From CAYGZA01 sp964354135 (lineage in GTDB: Bacteria > Planctomycetota > Planctomycetia > Pirellulales > Thermoguttaceae), in the NCBI GenBank assembly GCA_964354135.1, contig CAYGZA010000056.1, positions 1 to 25,997 on the forward strand: 25,997 nt of DNA. The letters are read 5' to 3'. A model generated the notes under the pieces. The model made no database searches and had not been told where the DNA came from. It worked only from the letters and a program-made list of their open reading frames with translations. Shown here one piece after another: positions 17,975 through 25,065 of the stretch (positions are counted from its first letter, which is position 1; each line of letters opens with the position of its first letter). A program made the position numbers and the translations under genes.

Positions 17975-18762
17975 TCGACTTGACGGGTCGCGTTGCGTTG
18001 GTCACGGGCGCGTCGCGCGGCATCGGCCGGGCCTGTGCCCTCCGCCTGTCCGAGGCCGGTGCGGACCTGATCGTCAACTACGTGACTTCGCAGACCGCAG
18101 CCGGCGAGGTCGCGGAGAAGATCCGGGCCCTGGGACGGCGCGTGGCGACGGTCAAGGCCGACGTGGCGGAGCAGGACGACGTTGCGTCGATGATGGAATT
18201 CGTCGAGAAGGAGTTCGGCCGGCTCGACATCCTGGTGAGCAACGCCGCGACCGGCGGCTTCCGCCCCTTGCTCGCCGCGACGTCCCGGCACTTTGAGGCG
18301 GCGATGAAAACCAATGTACTGGCCCTGGTCTACCTCCTCCAGTCCGGCGTCCGTTTGCTGGAGCGGAGCACCGGCCGCGCGAAAGTGATCGCCCTGTCGA
18401 GCCACGGCTCGCACATGGCGCTGCCGATGTACGGGCTGGTGGGCGGGTCGAAGGCAGCCCTGGAGAGCTTGGTGCGATATTTCGCCCTGGAATTGGGGGG
18501 ACGCGGGATCAACGTCAACGTGGTCCGGGCCGGCCTCGTCGAGACCGACTCCACGCGCCGCCTGCCCAACAGCGATGCGATCTTCGCCGCCCGCCGGCAA
18601 CGCAGCCTCACCGGTGACCGCCTGCTCACGCCCGAGGACGTGGCCGACGCGGTGCTGTATCTCGCCAGCCCGCTAAGCGACTTGGTGCAAGGCCAAACGC
18701 TGACCGTCGACGGCGGCGCCGGAATCCACGTGAGCGGCCATGCACCGGGCGGCGGGCAGTGA
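17971..18762 (+). CDS. fabL: FabL-type enoyl-[ACP] reductase (SDR)
   Basis: 263 residues, a classical-size short-chain dehydrogenase with TGASRGIG (12-19) and NAATGGFRP (91-99). The catalytic site is Tyr154-x6-Lys161 (YGLVGGSK), not the Tyr-x3-Lys of FabG-type ketoreductases. The Y-x6-K spacing is the hallmark of enoyl-ACP reductases FabI and FabL. The regions around NAATGGFRP, SKAALESLVRY and the C-terminal GQTLTVDGGAG closely follow Bacillus FabL as I recall it. It should reduce trans-2-enoyl-ACP to acyl-ACP with NADPH. Its ATG overlaps the PPTase stop by four bases (ATGA). The synthase has KR and DH but no ER, so this enzyme probably acts in trans to complete reduction, the role taken by flavin-dependent PfaD in PUFA loci. 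Automated annotation may call it FabG. Confidence 0.82.
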   Translation: MIDLTGRVALVTGASRGIGRACALRLSEAGADLIVNYVTSQTAAGEVAEKIRALGRRVATVKADVAEQDDVASMMEFVEKEFGRLDILVSNAATGGFRPLLAATSRHFEAAMKTNVLALVYLLQSGVRLLERSTGRAKVIALSSHGSHMALPMYGLVGGSKAALESLVRYFALELGGRGINVNVVRAGLVETDSTRRLPNSDAIFAARRQRSLTGDRLLTPEDVADAVLYLASPLSDLVQGQTLTVDGGAGIHVSGHAPGGGQ

Positions 18763-18791
18763 GCGGCCAAGGCAAGCGGCGGCACGCACCT

Positions 18792-20129
18792 TCATCGCCC
18801 GCGGGAACTTGTCTCCTGCAACTGCACGACGTAGGCATCCAGAAGGCGGCGGGTCGCTTCTTCGGAGAAACAGGTCGGATCGCACCGCAGGCTGAGCGTG
18901 ATCGCGCCCCCGTAGATGTTGACCGCAATCGCCGCCCGGGTAAACGGCCGGATCGGGGGCACACCGGCAATCCCTTCCAGGACCGTGTTGCCGCAGACCA
19001 GTCGTCCCTGGCGGCGAGGCAATGGGGTCCGGCAAAACGGGCGTCCCACGTTGCTCAGCACGACCGTCGCAAAGGGATGTCTTCGCGCGAGCAGCCGCCC
19101 TACAAGGCCCTTGATGCGGCTCGCAAAGGCCAGTCCCCCGATGAAGTACAATCCCAGCCGGCGCTTCTTGATCGCCTCGGTCTCCGCCCGGATGCTCTGT
19201 AGCAGCCTGGAGCTGTCGTCGCACTCGCGGGTCCTGCGGGTGAGGAAGGTGAAGCCTAGCACGTCGGCGGCCGGCATCAAGGCGTCGTCTCGGCTTCGGA
19301 GGTTCATGGGCATGTTGATTCGCAACCAGCCGCCTGGTTTTCCCCCCGTGTGTTGTCGATTCCATCCGCGGAGCACCAGAAAGAGATCCCGCAGAAGCAG
19401 ATCGTTGAGGGTCACGCCCAGGGCGGTTGCCACCCGGCGGAGCCTTCCCGCTCCGGCGGGGTCAAGCACGTGGTTGGCAAATCCCAGGAATGGCAGGGGC
19501 GTGCCGCGCTTGTCAACCGGGGCGGCCAAGACCTCGGGATGCCGCAGGAGTATCTCCTGCCACAGGCGCGCGGTGCGCCATACCTCACCGAGCGAAGGCC
19601 GGCGACTGACCATCGCCCCGCCGAACTCGCCGCGGGCCCGGAGCCGCTGAGCGTCGAGCGGCCGCAACTTCGTCGCCGGATCGCCGCCGCCGGTCGCCAG
19701 GCTGTAGGCGATCAACATATCTTCGATGAAGCCGAGGGCTCCCACGCCGTCGCAGCAGGCGTGATGGAATTGGAGCGTGACCCGCGTTTTCGCCGGCCCT
19801 TGGCGAACCCATATCCGCAAGCCCACGCTCTTCCGAAGGTCGATGCGCTCGCCGTCGGGGTGGCCGATGGGGACTTCCTCGCCGGCCCAATCGAGCGGCG
19901 GCTCCCGCCCGCCGGCGGTCACCCAGACCGGCCCGGCGCCGTCGGTATCGGCGACAAGGGCACGAAGCATCGGATGCCGCTTGCGCGCCACCTGGAGCGC
20001 CGCGGCAAGCGGCTCCCGGTCGAGCGGACCCGAGAACGTCAACTCGACGGGAAACGCGGTGGGATATGCCGGCCGGTCGTCCAGCCAGTAATAGTGCTCA
20101 AACGGGACCAGGGGCAAGGGAAACAACAC
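18792..20129 (-). CDS. Condensation-domain/PapA/wax-ester-synthase-like acyltransferase
   Basis: 445 residues of the CoA-dependent acyltransferase superfamily. The catalytic motif HHACCDG (His123, Asp127, Gly128) fits HHxxxDG. Nearby features typical of this group are the N-terminal PLVPFEHYYW, the DLLLRDLFLVL helix in the second half, and a late FATVVLSNVGRP segment. Such enzymes esterify alcohols or amines with acyl thioesters (PapA, WS/DGAT, NRPS condensation). It starts 3 bp after the permease stop, so it belongs to the minus-strand ABC operon. Its stop faces that of fabL at 29 bp. The likely role is a final acyl transfer using the lipid made by the facing operon; acyl donor and acceptor are unknown. 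Confidence 0.78.
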   Translation of the reverse strand: MLFPLPLVPFEHYYWLDDRPAYPTAFPVELTFSGPLDREPLAAALQVARKRHPMLRALVADTDGAGPVWVTAGGREPPLDWAGEEVPIGHPDGERIDLRKSVGLRIWVRQGPAKTRVTLQFHHACCDGVGALGFIEDMLIAYSLATGGGDPATKLRPLDAQRLRARGEFGGAMVSRRPSLGEVWRTARLWQEILLRHPEVLAAPVDKRGTPLPFLGFANHVLDPAGAGRLRRVATALGVTLNDLLLRDLFLVLRGWNRQHTGGKPGGWLRINMPMNLRSRDDALMPAADVLGFTFLTRRTRECDDSSRLLQSIRAETEAIKKRRLGLYFIGGLAFASRIKGLVGRLLARRHPFATVVLSNVGRPFCRTPLPRRQGRLVCGNTVLEGIAGVPPIRPFTRAAIAVNIYGGAITLSLRCDPTCFSEEATRRLLDAYVVQLQETSSRGR

Positions 20130-20132
20130 GGC

Positions 20133-22643
20133 TCACTCGTATTGAAGGGCAACGAGCAGATTGAGCCGCGCCGCGCGCCGGGCCGGCAGCGCCGCGGCAA
20201 CGAGCACAATCATCAGGCCGATCCCGAAACTGCCGGCCAGAAGAACCGGATGGAGCGCGAACGTCACGGGATATCCGAGCAAGGGCATCATACACAGGCT
20301 CATGAGATAGGCGGTCTCGACGCCCGCGAAGACCCCCGTGGCCAATCCGATCAGGCCGATGACCCCTGCCTGGGCCAGGATCATCGTGCGGATCTGCCGA
20401 CGGGTCAGGGCCACGACACGGAGCAGGGCGATCTCTCGCGTCTGCTCCAGGACGTTCATCGTGAGTGTGTTGGCGATGCCGAATCCCGCAACCACGAACC
20501 CCAAGACGAGGAGCCCCCACAGGCATCGCACGACACCGGTCATGAACGTGTCCAACATGCGGCTGAGCTCGGCGAAGGAGTGGACCATCAAGCCGCGATC
20601 GTTGCAGAGGACGCTCAGGCGGCCTTCCACGTCGCCCAGGGCCTCGGGGGCGGCGCGGATCAGGAAGGCATCGATCCCTTCGACGTGAAAAAGCCGCTCG
20701 GCAACGGCGCGCTGCACGTACAGCACCAGGCCGCCGGCGGTGTACTCGACGGTCGTGCCGGCGACGGTCATGCGATGCGGCCCGCCCTTGGTCTGCACGA
20801 CAATCTCGCCGCCGACCTCCACCCCGGCCTTCTGTGCCAGGACCGTGCCTACCACGACCTCACCCCGAAGAAGCCGGGCCCGCACGTCACCGGCATCGCC
20901 CTCCGCCAGGTCCAGCGGCAGGTAGTCCGGATCGGCGAATTCGCGGGCGACGATGATCACGGGGTTGTCGGCCACGTCCGCTTCGAGGAAGCGGATCGTA
21001 TCCATCTGGATGACCCCGGGGATGCCGCGGATCTCCTTCCCCAGGGACGCGTCCATTTCCACGGCCAAGCCGGTCGCCGGATCGGGAAACGCGGCCCGGA
21101 CAAAGAAGTCCCCGACCATCGTCCGACGATACCAGTTCCTCACGTCCTGGACGTTGTTGATGATCGTGGTTCCGAGCCCGATCCCCATGGCGACGGCAAT
21201 ATAGAGAACGCCGACGGTCAGGCCGGTCCTGGTCCTCCGCCGCAGAATCTGCCGGTGGGCGAGGAACCACGTGGTCCCCAGCAGGGGGTGCAGAACCGCG
21301 GCAACCGCGTAGGCCAGCGGACGGAGGAGGGCCGGAAGGACGAGGACGAACGACACCAGGAACACGATCCCGGCCGGAACCGAGACCACGATCGGCAGCC
21401 AGCCGCCAATGCAGGCGCCGAACAGGAGGCCGCCGAGCACCGAGAGGGCCACTCCGGCCAGGGTCATGGATCGTGAAACGCCCTCGCCCTCCGAAGGCGA
21501 CGCGGCACGGATGCCTTCCAGCGGCGAAACCCGGCCCGCCTGCCGCGCGGGAACGTATGCACCGAGGAGAGCGACGCCGGGCCCCAAGGTGACGGCCCAG
21601 AGAAACGGCGCCCACGTCAGTTGGATCGCCGGCGGTGGCGACGCCGTCAGTTGCGCCATGGCCCGCAAGAGAAGCCCGGCCCCGCCAAGACCCGCCAGTG
21701 TGCCGAGCACGGTTCCCGCGACGCCCATGAGCAGTGCTTCCCGGAGCAGCATCATGGTGACCTGCCTCCGCGTCGCCCCGATGGCGCGGAGAACCGCCAA
21801 TTGCCGTCGGCGCTCTCCCAGGTTCATCAGGAACGTGTTGAGGATGATGAACACGGCCATCACGACGGTAACCGCGCAGGCGAACGTCAGTCCCTGTTCG
21901 ACCTGGACGTTCGTGCTCTTGGCCGCTCGCGTGCGCGTCGCCGGCGCGCGGACGCTCAATCCGGCGGGTAGTCGTCGGGCGACCTCGGCGGAAACGACCG
22001 ACTCCTCGGCCGAGTCCGCGAGAACCAGGCTGACGTTGTCGACGTTTTGCCCCTTGCGAAACAACAGTTGCGAGGTCTTCAGAGGGAGAAACAGGGTGCC
22101 GCCTTGAAGGAGCCCGGCCACGCCGCGCGGCGAAAGCAACCCCACGATGGCGACTTCCTGCACGCCGCGCCGCGTCAGCAAACGGACGGTATCGCCGATG
22201 CCGATCCCGGCGCCCCGGGCAAAACCGGCCTCCAAGAGTGCGCCGTCTTCCCTTTCGAGGAAGTCGCCCCTTTCCAGCTCGTAGTCGCGGACTGCTGCGT
22301 CTCGGCCCGGCTCGATTCCCATTGCCAGGAGCCGGAGGCGCTTGCCCTGGTGGTAGAGGACGGTGAACTGTCGGGTGGTCGGCACGGCCTCGCGTACGCC
22401 GGGGACCTTTTCCAGCACCGGAACCAGGCTCTCGTCGAAACTCTCGCCGTCCTCCGAAGTAACCTCCAGCCCGGCCCGGCCGGTCAGGGCCTCGTACATC
22501 CGGGCGTACACCTGCCGGGTGGTGCTCGCCGCCACGCTGACGGCGACGACGGCTGCCACACCGATCACGATACTCAGCAACGTCAAGGTGACCCGGCCGG
22601 GCCGTCGCCAGATCTCCCTGGCGGTGAGCATCCAGAGCGTCAT
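20133..22643 (-). CDS. FtsX/MacB-type ABC transporter permease (duplicated)
   Basis: 836-residue inner-membrane permease with two FtsX-like units. An N-terminal anchor helix (about residues 18-40) is followed by a periplasmic MacB-type core region, then helices around 258-280 and 300-370 ending in VPARQAGRVSPLEGI. A second pass begins near 400-470, has its own periplasmic segment, and closes with helices near 700-830 and LPARRAARLNLLVALQYE. The repeated P-A-R-x-A-x-R ends are typical of the LolCE/DevC/MacB permease families. Its ATG (22641-22643) overlaps the ATPase stop (ATGA). Family members extrude lipoproteins, lipids, peptides or glycolipids; here the acyltransferase in the same operon points to a lipid-like cargo. 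Confidence 0.88.
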   Translation of the reverse strand: MTLWMLTAREIWRRPGRVTLTLLSIVIGVAAVVAVSVAASTTRQVYARMYEALTGRAGLEVTSEDGESFDESLVPVLEKVPGVREAVPTTRQFTVLYHQGKRLRLLAMGIEPGRDAAVRDYELERGDFLEREDGALLEAGFARGAGIGIGDTVRLLTRRGVQEVAIVGLLSPRGVAGLLQGGTLFLPLKTSQLLFRKGQNVDNVSLVLADSAEESVVSAEVARRLPAGLSVRAPATRTRAAKSTNVQVEQGLTFACAVTVVMAVFIILNTFLMNLGERRRQLAVLRAIGATRRQVTMMLLREALLMGVAGTVLGTLAGLGGAGLLLRAMAQLTASPPPAIQLTWAPFLWAVTLGPGVALLGAYVPARQAGRVSPLEGIRAASPSEGEGVSRSMTLAGVALSVLGGLLFGACIGGWLPIVVSVPAGIVFLVSFVLVLPALLRPLAYAVAAVLHPLLGTTWFLAHRQILRRRTRTGLTVGVLYIAVAMGIGLGTTIINNVQDVRNWYRRTMVGDFFVRAAFPDPATGLAVEMDASLGKEIRGIPGVIQMDTIRFLEADVADNPVIIVAREFADPDYLPLDLAEGDAGDVRARLLRGEVVVGTVLAQKAGVEVGGEIVVQTKGGPHRMTVAGTTVEYTAGGLVLYVQRAVAERLFHVEGIDAFLIRAAPEALGDVEGRLSVLCNDRGLMVHSFAELSRMLDTFMTGVVRCLWGLLVLGFVVAGFGIANTLTMNVLEQTREIALLRVVALTRRQIRTMILAQAGVIGLIGLATGVFAGVETAYLMSLCMMPLLGYPVTFALHPVLLAGSFGIGLMIVLVAAALPARRAARLNLLVALQYE

Positions 22644-23374
22644 GGCAGGTTTCTCTCTGGATGAAGCGAATCCCGTGCCTGACGACGACCGAGCTTCCCG
22701 CCATCGCTCTCCACCACCCCGTCGCGGAGGCGCACGATGCGGTCGGCCGCGGCGGCGACGCCCGGATCGTGGGTCACGATGACCACGGTCTGCCTGCGCA
22801 GGTCCACAAGGTCCCGCAGCAGGCTCGTGACTTGCCGGCCGTTGGCGCTGTCGAGGTTTCCGGTGGGCTCATCGGCCAGGAGGAACGCCGGGTCCATGAC
22901 GAGCGATCGGGCAATGGCCACCCGTTGCTGCTCGCCGCCGGAGAGCATGTCCGGAAGGTGAGTCCGCCGCTGGGACAGGCCGACCAGCTCGAGCATTGCC
23001 GCGGCCCGCCGGCGGGATTCTGCCGGCGAGACTCCATCGAGTCTCAGCGGAAGCAAGACGTTCTCTTCCGCGGTGAGCGTGGGCAGGAGGTTGAACGACT
23101 GGAAGACGAACCCGATCCGCCGCCTGCGGATGAGCGTCCGGTGGTCGTCGCTGAGCGTTGCCAGGTCAGTTCCTTCCAACAGCACTCTGCCGCTGGTGGG
23201 CACTTCGATTCCTCCCAACATGTAGAGCAAGGTGCTCTTTCCGGAACCGGAGGGCCCCATGATGGCCAAGAAGACGCCGCGCTCCACCTGCAAGTCAACC
23301 CCGCGAACGGCCTCGACACAGAGTTCGCCGGATTGGTAGGCTTTCTTCAGCCCTTGGGCCTCGAGAACGTGCAT
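22640..23374 (-). CDS. ABC transporter ATP-binding protein (LolD/MacB-like)
   Basis: 244 residues. Walker A is GPSGSGKST (40-48), Q-loop FVFQSFNLLPT, signature LSGGEQQRVAIARS (144-157), Walker B LLADEPTGNLD (165-175) and the H-loop VTHD. The spacing and sequence are those of the LolD/MacB/FtsE-like subfamily that energises FtsX-type permeases, which agrees with the overlapping permease gene downstream. The start is set at ATG 23372-23374, with GGAG about 9 nt upstream; an in-frame TTG eight codons earlier (23398) is less likely. It is the first gene of the three-gene minus-strand operon. Confidence 0.93.
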   Translation of the reverse strand: MHVLEAQGLKKAYQSGELCVEAVRGVDLQVERGVFLAIMGPSGSGKSTLLYMLGGIEVPTSGRVLLEGTDLATLSDDHRTLIRRRRIGFVFQSFNLLPTLTAEENVLLPLRLDGVSPAESRRRAAAMLELVGLSQRRTHLPDMLSGGEQQRVAIARSLVMDPAFLLADEPTGNLDSANGRQVTSLLRDLVDLRRQTVVIVTHDPGVAAAADRIVRLRDGVVESDGGKLGRRQARDSLHPERNLP

Positions 23375-23648
23375 CGACGATCGCTCCGAATCCGGCAACG
23401 GACGGACAGTTTAGTCTAACTGGCGGGCGGCAGAGTGTCTATCACGCTCACAACGGGGGAAGGCAAGGACAAGCTGGTCGAGGCAAACGCTCGCGCCGCG
23501 CTTGCCCGGGCGCCGCGCGGGGGATAGGATAGGCCGGCGTTGAAAGGGCGCCGCCGTTCAGAGCGCTCCGTCTGCCGATGTCTAGCCGTTCTCACCGCAT
23601 GGCGGCGGCTAGTACTCGTCGCACAACGCGGCCGACAGTAAATCTCCG
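23375..23648. other. Intergenic region upstream of the ABC operon
   Basis: 274 bp between two minus-strand genes. It must hold the ABC operon promoter, though no clear -35/-10 was seen. Apart from a hairpin at 23582-23612, nothing else is recognisable. The high GC with inverted GCGCC-type runs near 23490-23520 is not distinctive. Confidence 0.4.
23582..23612 (-). terminator. Possible hairpin terminator after the secreted-protein gene
   Basis: CTAGCCG (23582-23588) and CGGCTAG (23606-23612) form a 7-bp stem, with an internal CCGC/GCGG stem. It lies 37 bp downstream of the stop at 23649. No U-run follows on the minus strand, so intrinsic termination is unproven. Confidence 0.3.
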
Positions 23649-24686
23649 TCACGGGGGCAGCATCGTGGTGACCCAAAGGAACGGCTTGCCGGCCTCGTCC
23701 ACCCGCAGCTCGCTCTTGAGCTTCGCTTGCGACAGCACCCGGCGGAGCAACTGGTTGTAGGTGGTGCGGCCTTGCGGCGAATGGACCGGGACCTTCCCCG
23801 GGTCGATCCCGTGCCGGGCCAACGCGGTGTGGTCCATCAGAATCGGCACCTTCAGTCGCGTGGCCAGCTCGTCGAGAACCTTGGTCAGCGGGACGTTCTC
23901 CACGTTGGCGTTGAACGACTCGAAGAGCGTCGCGAGAACCTTCGACGGCGGCTTCTCCGGCTTCCAGCCGATAGGCCACACTTCCAGCCCCGGCTTCGAG
24001 GCGACCACAATACACTCCACCTCGCCCCGGCCGCCGGACCGCGGCACAAAGCACAAGCCGGCGGGACGTAGCACGCAGGCCAGCGCCGTCCCGCTGCTTA
24101 AGCCGGAGAGCTCCTCGTCCACCGGATCCTCCTCGGTGGACTGGAGCAAACCCTGGGAGATTCGCAGGGGGATCGTCAACGGGCGGCCGATTCGCTCGAC
24201 CGCGGCGGCCCGGCTCATACCCCGGGTGGCGAACGTGACGGGCCGGGCCAACTCGGTGTGGACGCCTTCGTACTGCTCCGGACTCAGCCCGAACGCCGCC
24301 TTGGGTTCCGGCTTTTTTTCTGGTCCCTTGCGTGCCAGGTCGTCGAGCCACCGGGCGGCTCCCGCCGCTTCCCGCAGGGAGAATCGGCCCGCGGGCAGAA
24401 TCAGGTCACCGTTGGAGCTGATCGTTCCGGTGACGATGTAGACCGGGGATGCTGCCGTCCCTTCGACCTCGACCCCGATCTTGTCGCCCGATTGTCCGGC
24501 ACGGATTCGAAGGTTGGTGACCCCGGCTTTGGCAAGCTGCTGGAGCCAATCCTGCCGGGCCATCAGGGGCGCCCGCTCCTCCGTAGAGAGTTCCAGTCGC
24601 ACCCGACCCTGGGCGTACACGGCGCAGGGAAACGCCCACGAGAAAACAAGGAACGCCAGGAAAAGCCGCCGCGTGAAAGGGCTCAT
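23649..24686 (-). CDS. Secreted/periplasmic protein of unknown function
   Basis: 345 residues, not assigned to a family. The start at ATG 24684-24686 gives a clean signal peptide: SPFTRRLF, a hydrophobic core LAFLVFSWAFP, and a likely signal-peptidase site after AVYA. A mid-region charged linker (KGPEKKPEPK, about 130) separates two parts. The C-terminal third has NVPLTKVLDELATRLKVPIL and NQLLRRVLSQAKLKSELRVDE, a pattern that recalls secretin/TonB short N-terminal (STN-like) domains and similar proteins of planctomycetes; this is a weak resemblance. The open frame extends upstream to 24884 but through non-coding-looking DNA. It is divergent from the isomerase gene and is not clearly part of the ABC operon (274-bp gap). 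Confidence 0.7.
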   Translation of the reverse strand: MSPFTRRLFLAFLVFSWAFPCAVYAQGRVRLELSTEERAPLMARQDWLQQLAKAGVTNLRIRAGQSGDKIGVEVEGTAASPVYIVTGTISSNGDLILPAGRFSLREAAGAARWLDDLARKGPEKKPEPKAAFGLSPEQYEGVHTELARPVTFATRGMSRAAAVERIGRPLTIPLRISQGLLQSTEEDPVDEELSGLSSGTALACVLRPAGLCFVPRSGGRGEVECIVVASKPGLEVWPIGWKPEKPPSKVLATLFESFNANVENVPLTKVLDELATRLKVPILMDHTALARHGIDPGKVPVHSPQGRTTYNQLLRRVLSQAKLKSELRVDEAGKPFLWVTTMLPP

Positions 24687-24749
24687 GGAAACGCCGGGGT
24701 GTGCAGTCCTATACCATGTATGTTCAGGATTCGCGCGGGGCGCACACCC

Positions 24750-24775
24750 CCGAAGTCTCGAAGACTTCGGAAGTC
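24750..24775 (-). repeat. Dispersed hairpin repeat, copy 2
   Basis: On the minus strand: GACTTC-C-GAAGTCT-TCG-AGACTTC-GG. It matches copy 1 (3718-3743) at nearly every stem base while the three-base loop differs. It lies in a divergent intergenic region, as copy 1 does. Confidence 0.65.
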
Positions 24776-25011
24776 TATTCGGCTTGGGGATGGCGTGCCG
24801 GATAAGCCTTTCTCCCTCCACTGGCTTGCCCAGAACAGCCGTTCCGCAAACTGCCCCGGGCTTCACCGAATTATAGCACGGCAAGGCTCCGGGGATGCCC
24901 CGCCGTGCCGGGGGCGGTCTTTCGGGCCGGGGCCGCGCCGTTTCGGCTGGGGGGAGTTACAGGCGACCGCAAATATGGCACAATGGCAGCCGATAGTCCT
25001 GACCAGACGCC

Positions 25012-25031
25012 CCGGCCGGTCCACCGGCCGG
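25012..25031 (+). promoter_or_regulatory. GC-rich hairpin just upstream of the isomerase RBS
   Basis: CCGGCCGGT (25012-25020) and ACCGGCCGG (25023-25031) are perfect inverted repeats, a 9-bp stem that ends 34 nt before the ATG. It may be a leader hairpin or an operator; no T-run follows, so a terminator is unlikely. Confidence 0.45.
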
Positions 25032-25065
25032 CCTGAAACCGAGCAAGCTACAGGAGGAATTCACC

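Larger units (their letters stand above)
24687..25065. promoter_or_regulatory. 379-bp divergent intergenic region
   Basis: It separates the secreted-protein gene (minus) from the isomerase gene (plus) and should contain both promoters. It holds the second copy of the dispersed hairpin repeat (24750-24775), a strong GC hairpin (25012-25031) and the isomerase ribosome-binding site (AGGAGG at 25052-25057). A possible minus-strand extended -10 (TGGTATAGG, near 24711-24719) lacks a -35 box. No gene was seen. Confidence 0.4.

Noticed and set aside
18763..18791. Bidirectional terminator between the convergent fabL and acyltransferase genes
   Set aside because: No convincing stem-loop with T-run in the 29-bp spacer.
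24940..24985. Sigma-70 promoter before the isomerase gene (TTACAG ... CACAAT)
   Set aside because: Too few matches to the consensus and no independent support.
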